From assembly GCA_000827205.1 (NCBI GenBank), contig KN832563.1, forward strand, positions 940,863 to 1,004,862: 64,000 nt of DNA, read 5' to 3'. Numbering within the stretch: position 1 is the stretch's first letter; each line of letters opens with the position of its first letter. Shown piece by piece: positions 59,333 through 64,000 of this stretch. The DNA comes from Plicaturopsis crispa FD-325 SS-3 (lineage: Eukaryota > Basidiomycota > Agaricomycetes > Amylocorticiales > Amylocorticiaceae). The notes below the pieces were generated by a model, which saw nothing but the letters and a program-made list of their open reading frames with translations, ran no database searches and was not told the origin of the DNA. A program made the translations under genes and the position numbers.

Positions 59333-60342
59333 ATGTATGCCGATGAAGCAGGCACCTCCGCCAAACGGAAAAGAGTCGACGAAACAGACAACTCGCCGAG
59401 CTCGTCGCGCATACAAAAACGATCCTCGGACTTCTGGTACCATGACGGGTCTGTCATCCTGGAAGCGGAGTCCACGCAATTTCGTGTCCACATCGGAGTA
59501 TTGGCCGAACAGTCCCCCGTATTCAAGGACATGCTCCAGCTCAGCGAGCCTGTTACAGAAGGCTCTGTCGACGCGTGTCCCGTGGTACATCTGTCTGACT
59601 CGGCGATGGACTTGAACCATTTCTTGAGAGCTGTATATAAGTGGAGGTACGATAGACAGCAAGTCCGTTCAAAATCAGAATGCTTATGATATCGTTTCCC
59701 AGACTATTTTCTGGCCAGACCAAGACGCCACTACCCACTCTCGCAGCTTTCCTCCGTCTGGGGAAGAAATACAGCGTCGAACACATCTACATATATGCGC
59801 ACAATCGCATATCTGGACAATACTCCTCCTCGATCGACATTTTCAGATCGGGCGGAAACAACAACATTGTCAAGTACAAGGGGATGGAGTTTGATCTCGC
59901 GCGTCTGCTGCGCGAAACAGGAACACTCTCCCCGTTACCATTCGTGTTCTACTCCTGTGGGCAGAACTACTCTACGGCGGAGCTCCTTGATGGATTCAAG
60001 CCTTCAGGCCCCAGCTTAGATGCCATAGATAGGACTACGTGCCTGCTTGGACTGGAGAAACTGCGCGCGGAGGCGTTGGTTCACCTCCGAGCTTGGGAAA
60101 ATACGCAGCCAGGGTGTCTCTCCCCTGAGATATGCGAACAGGATAAGGCGAAGGTCATCATCGCACTCTCCGCTCGCACATACAACTTCGACGCTTTTCA
60201 GTGCTTTGACACCGATTGGGAAGCTGATTTATGTACGACGTGTCGCACTTTTATCCAAGCTGATTACGACGCCAATCGACGGTTACTTTGGCGCAAGCTT
60301 CCATCTTTCTTTGGCCTCCCTGATGGGAGGCAACTGACCTAG
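59333..60342 (+). CDS. BTB/POZ domain protein B
   Basis: Two exons (59333-59646 and 59703-60342) give 317 aa. AGTSAKRKRVDETDNSPSSS matches the basic motif of BTB A, followed by the BTB fold SDFWYHDGSVILEAESTQFR VHIGVLAEQSPVFKDML and PVVHLSDSAMDLNHFLRAVY KW. The intron falls at exactly the same place as in BTB A. The second exon has LPTLAAFLRLGKKYSVEHIY and shares the fungal C-terminal extension: DRTTCLLGLEKLRAEAL, ALSARTYNFDAFQCFDTDWE ADLC and RLLWRKLPSFFGLPDGRQL. The gene is on the plus strand, opposite to BTB A, with the zinc-finger gene between them, so the pair is an inverted duplication. Partner proteins are unknown. Confidence 0.85.
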
Positions 60343-60699
60343 TGCGACTAGGTGAGATTTATCTATATCCGATGAATGGTAGGGTGCTGAACTGAGGGTG
60401 CTCTGCATAGGTTGAGCTAGGGCGTGCATAGGGTGCACCCCTCTGCACGTAGGTGGTCGCATGGACGACAAACATACACTGCTACAGGTCGAGGGACCGC
60501 TGCTAGTACCTGTGTCCTGAAACACCGAGTCATCAACTTTTCCCCGTACTTCCAGTTGTGATTTATTACAGAATGACATGCCTACAGCCGCGCCTGTCTC
60601 TACCGTTAGCGCCTGGACTACGTTTCATGGACATGCGCAGCAACCTCCGAGATCCACTTCCTCTCAATGCATGCACACGAAATCTCGCGGACCACCACC
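60343..60699. other. Convergent intergenic region BTB B / oxidoreductase
   Basis: About 355 bp between stop codons on opposite strands. No gene is supported. Confidence 0.4.
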
Positions 60700-62040
60700 T
60701 CATGCAGGAGTCTCCGCTATGCGATACACCAACTTCTCTCCGCTGATTGCCTCTCGTCTAAGGATATCCATACCCGCAGAAACGCCTGCAAGTCCGCCGG
60801 GGATGACGCGCACTCGGTTTGGCTGGATAGTGCCGGCTTCGAGCAAGCCTGTGAGTGCACGATATCTGTTGGCCCATGTTTAGCTTCAACATGCCTGAAT
60901 AAATCAGGAATGACACCTACATAGCCGTTGCAAACTCGGCGTCACCCCCGTACGACTCCATTGCCTATATTAAAAAATACCGGCGGTTGGTGTTGATCAA
61001 GATATCTCAGCCATGTCGCCGCAACGTACCGACGTATGCACGGTCTTGACGTTCTCTGGGATCTCCACGTCGTCGGGCCAGAAGACAAGGAAAGTCAACG
61101 TGCCTCCCGCTTTCTTCAGCACGTCGATTCCGATCGGGAGGGTCTCGCGCGAGGAAATGGTGTCGTCTGCAATTATTAATGTTTCTCGTCATAGGCCGAT
61201 GTGGAACATATACGCACATACGTAGCGAAGGGTTCCGTGGCCCTCCAGTGCGGCTTCCACTGCACCAACGATTTCCTGGCGCGTCTTGCCTCTGTAATCG
61301 ACCACGGCGTCTGCACCGAGGCTGCGCACGTAGTCCCCGCTTGCGCCAGCTACACCCACCACATATAGGCCAGCCAACTTCGCGAGCTGCACGGCGTACG
61401 CCCCCACGCTACCCGATGCCCCGTAGATCAAGATGGGTTCACCCCGTACTTTGCCAGCGTCACTTGGGTCGTTGAATGCAGGGATGCCGAGACGCTTATA
61501 GAGTCCTATGAATGCCGTTGTGAAGCAGCATGGAAGCGTTGCACCCTCTTCGAACGACGTCCGCGCGGGAAGCAGGAACGTTGTGCCCGCGAGGGCGGTG
61601 GAATACTCCTGGTACGCGCCCCACTTTGGCGAGTTGTTTACTTTGGTGAATGCTGCGACCTAGAGATGTTGACACCCTAAGCATGAGCTGATAGACCTGT
61701 GTTTTCCAGGCAGCGACTCACCCTGTCGCCCTTCTTGAATTCGGTGACACCCTCGCCGACGGCCTCGACGTAGCCCGCGACATCGTTTCCCTCAATGCCT
61801 TCCTGTTCGCGCTTCAGAACACGCACACCTCGGGCGCTATGACAGTAAAGAATTGCGCACCCATTTCATCACGTCGTACCAGAGCTCGGTAAACTTCCAG
61901 TCCTTGGGATTCGACGCGACGGCGACGTTCTTGATGAGGACTTCGCCAGGTGCCGGGGGTACCACTTCGAATTCCTGGATCGTGATGCCCGTACGGGCGA
62001 ACCAGACGCCTCTCTGTTTCTGTTGGAGGGTGGTAGACAT
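60700..62040 (-). CDS. Medium-chain (zinc-type/quinone-reductase-like) dehydrogenase
   Basis: NAD(P)H-dependent reductase of the MDR superfamily, close to fungal CipB/ToxD-type enoyl reductases. The start MSTTLQQKQRGVWFARTG leads into the GroES-like domain: PAPGEVLIKNVAVASNPKDW and GIEGNDVAGYVEAVGEGVTE FKKGDRV. The Rossmann part is EPILIYGASGSVGAYAVQLA KLAG, then VRSLGADAVVDYRGK. There is no Cys/His pair for a catalytic zinc, as in the quinone-reductase subgroup. The C-terminus needs two small introns and ends AMESYGGDAEFATAI, YRALTGLLEAGTIQPNRVRV IPGGLAGVSAGMDILRRE, then GEKLVYRIAETPA to a TGA at 60700. The substrate is not evident from context. Confidence 0.87.
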
Positions 62041-62796
62041 GCTTAAGTTGGTATGCAGTGATATTGGATACAGTCAACGCAGGCAATGCTCAGGGTATTT
62101 ATCCTTCCACCCTACCTCTCACAATTATTAATGTACATAGTGTCCCCAGTAGTGTCCAGCTGTAATCCATGGATCGAGCGTATAACAGAGCTTGTACACT
62201 GTGTTACTTACTCAGCCTGGCATGCTGCTCAACGCTGAGTCACCGACCTTCGGAGGGAGCGTAGGGAGCGGCGCCCGTATCGGAGTGGGTCACTTGTGGG
62301 TCACACATGTACAACTTAACTGTACTGCATGTTGAATGCATGGGGTTTGGCAAATGTTACGACGTCTCCGGTAGCTGTCTTCATGGACAGTAGTTTTGTT
62401 GTGACAGTGAAAGATATCGTTGACGTCGAAACGAACACCTTGAAAGGATTCGCGTCTGTCAACGCTCGAAGTGGGTCACAGCCGCGTGTCCTCATGCATC
62501 ACTGCCGAGCGATGAGTGTACATCCGAAGCCTCTGCGAGCACGATTTCGCAATGCACCAGACATCGATCACCTCTCCCTAAGGCCTGACTTTGAAGGCAT
62601 TCGTGACATCGTGTTATATTGTCAATATACAGGACATGATAATCGTGAACCATGATTCTACTCACGCAAGACCGTAACCCGGGCGTATCCACGCGGATGC
62701 CCTAGACCTGGCAAGATAACTGGAAAATGACTAGCCATTACCCACCATTACACCGCAACGGCGACCCTAAACAAGATACCTCGGTCCATGGTCGCA
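62041..62796. other. Intergenic region, oxidoreductase promoter and transporter 3' end
   Basis: About 755 bp. A plus-strand frame at 62329-62655 has no recognisable features and I do not call it. GGAGGGAGCGTAGGGAGCGG at 62255-62274 is a purine-rich tract. Confidence 0.35.
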
Positions 62797-64000
62797 TCAC
62801 ACGGCCTCGTCGCGACCAAGACTCGACACACCGGCGACGTTGTCTCCGGGGTGTTTCCGCCGCACATAGGCCGGCGCCTGCGGGTCCAATCGTCCCTGCT
62901 CCTCCGCTACAGACACAGCCAGTGAGCCACGCGTCGGTCAAAAGGGATAGGGGACGTACGTGTCGCAGACCAAAAGTATATTATAAGCCCGATGATGACG
63001 ACGACGAACGAGGGGAAGTACAGCCAGAAGGGGGAGTAATGGAATAAGAATAGGCCTGGATATCGCGATCTCGTCATTAACACAACGCCCGGGGGAACGA
63101 TGCAGGGAGACGCTTACCGAATAAGAGGCCGTAGAAGTCGCTGGTGAGGAGGCTGATGTTGTAGTACGCGGAGGAGGCCGTGCGATAGATGAGGGGAGCA
63201 ACGGTGTATAGAATGAACATGGCTAGGAGATCGCGGAAGAGACGTCAGTCGGCGGGTAATCAGCGAGGTTGCATGGACATACCAGCCGTGTATGCAATGA
63301 TCAATCCAACTGGCACCGCAAGAAACATGTCAAACAGTGTAATCATAGCGGAGGAGGTGGAAGCGTAACGTACTCGTTGCACCGTTCCAAACAACCTGCG
63401 TCATTACGACGTGTTCGAGTCCGGCGGCTTGGATGCCATTGATAAGTGTGCCCCACATGCCCATTTGGCCGACGACCTATAGATTGCAAGGGGATACGAA
63501 TAAGCGACATACTTCAATGGACGGGAGACGCTGTAGGCTCACCTCGTAGAGGGGCCGTTTCCGCACGAAAAATTCTTCCGTTGCATTTGCTAGAGAAGTT
63601 TGTAATTAGTTTAGAGATGCAGTTGCCACCTGCTTGCTTAGGGGAATTTTTGATTGCGAGAGATACGCACTAAAGCCGTAGAGCGTAGCGCCCAATATCA
63701 TGAAGCCATCACCCATGCCTTTATTGAGCGCAGGGTAGTTTTTGTCGGTTAACATGTCCGAGGACACGAGCATCCCGAGACCACCGATGCATACAAGCAC
63801 GCCCTGCGGATAACAGTCAACGGCTGCAAGCGCCCAATCCAGGACGGGATGCTCACTAGGATCTGCGTCCAGTGATATTTGGGACGCATGTATACCCAAG
63901 AGAAGAACAGGCACACCGGGATCGCCCAGGCGTCAAGTAACATACACGAAAGTAGATCCGTATATTGATACGCCTGTGGAAGTGTCAAGAGTGTCAGTCC
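62797..64000 (-). CDS. SLC35F1/F2-type solute transporter (DMT superfamily), 5' part beyond window
   Basis: Multi-pass membrane protein of the drug/metabolite transporter superfamily, SLC35F (DUF914) branch; transported substrate uncertain. The gene runs off the right edge, so the start and first helices are missing. Visible exons from 64000 downward: LPQAYQYTDLLSCMLLDAWA IPVCLFFSWVYMRPKYHWTQ IL, VLVCIGGLGMLVSSDMLT, MGDGFMILGATLYGFS, NATEEFFVRKRPLYEVVGQM GMWGTLINGIQAAGLEHVVM, LIIAYTAAMFILYTVAPLIY RTASSAYYNISLLTSDFYGL, and a final helix LYFPSFVVVIIGLIIYF. The order and the TSDFY motif fit human SLC35F1. The cytosolic tail ends YVRRKHPGDNVAGVSSLGRD EAV at 62797. At least five introns. Confidence 0.85.

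Noticed and set aside
60578-60883. 101-aa plus-strand ORF as a small gene
   Set aside because: It lies antisense to the last exons of the oxidoreductase, whose C-terminus (..RVIPGGLAGVSAGMDILRRE..) is clearly coding on the minus strand.
62329-62655. 108-aa plus-strand ORF
   Set aside because: No start context, domain or splice continuation. Codons look unlike the neighbouring genes.

Overview
The window is nuclear DNA of a filamentous basidiomycete, most likely an Agaricomycete. The evidence is dense, intron-rich genes on both strands with short introns (about 50-65 bp, GTRNGT...YAG), small intergenic gaps, fungal housekeeping orthologues, and expanded families of F-box and BTB proteins typical of mushroom-forming fungi. 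I see no retroelement, virus-like element, CRISPR array or bacterial operon. Exon boundaries were read by eye from splice signals and frame, so they are models.

Layout. 0.6-8.3 kb: F-box protein (-), tRNA pseudouridine synthase Pus1 (+), RNA polymerase II subunit Rpb4 (-), Avt-type amino acid transporter (+). 8.7-10.6 kb: xylulokinase. 10.9-12.7 kb: a decayed F-box gene copy, then an 854-bp non-autonomous DNA transposon. 12.8-21.6 kb: R3H/SUZ RNA-binding protein, Clr4/SUV39-type H3K9 methyltransferase, flavin monooxygenase, a low-complexity protein. 22.7-24.4 kb: a second F-box gene, the intact relative of the decayed copy. 25.4-32.5 kb: Zds-type protein, MOZART1 and gamma-adaptin, all on the minus strand. 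33.8-41.5 kb: forkhead factor (+) and DNA ligase IV (-). 42-49.3 kb: Gin4/Hsl1-type kinase (+), TMA16 (-), SF3B1 (+). 49.4-50.4 kb: a second terminal-inverted-repeat element without coding capacity. 50.8-55.2 kb: a CTP:phosphocholine cytidylyltransferase-like protein and a tandem pair of F-box-like genes. 55.5-60.3 kb: two BTB genes facing outward on either side of a Zap1-like zinc-finger factor. 60.7-64 kb: a medium-chain oxidoreductase and the 3' part of an SLC35F-type transporter that runs off the right edge.

The genes form no metabolic cluster. Most are single-copy housekeeping genes in divergent or tightly convergent pairs, interrupted by accessory patches (F-box, BTB, mobile elements) at about 10.6-12.7, 22.7-24.4 and 49.4-60.3 kb.

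The most unusual object is the transposon at 11787-12640. It has 61-bp terminal inverted repeats and a 9-bp target duplication. Inside are two arrays of a palindromic CTTAAG-centred unit spaced at exactly 26 bp, on either side of a tRNA-like unit with RNA polymerase III A and B boxes and a T8 tract. It lies about 200 bp upstream of the R3H/SUZ start codon.
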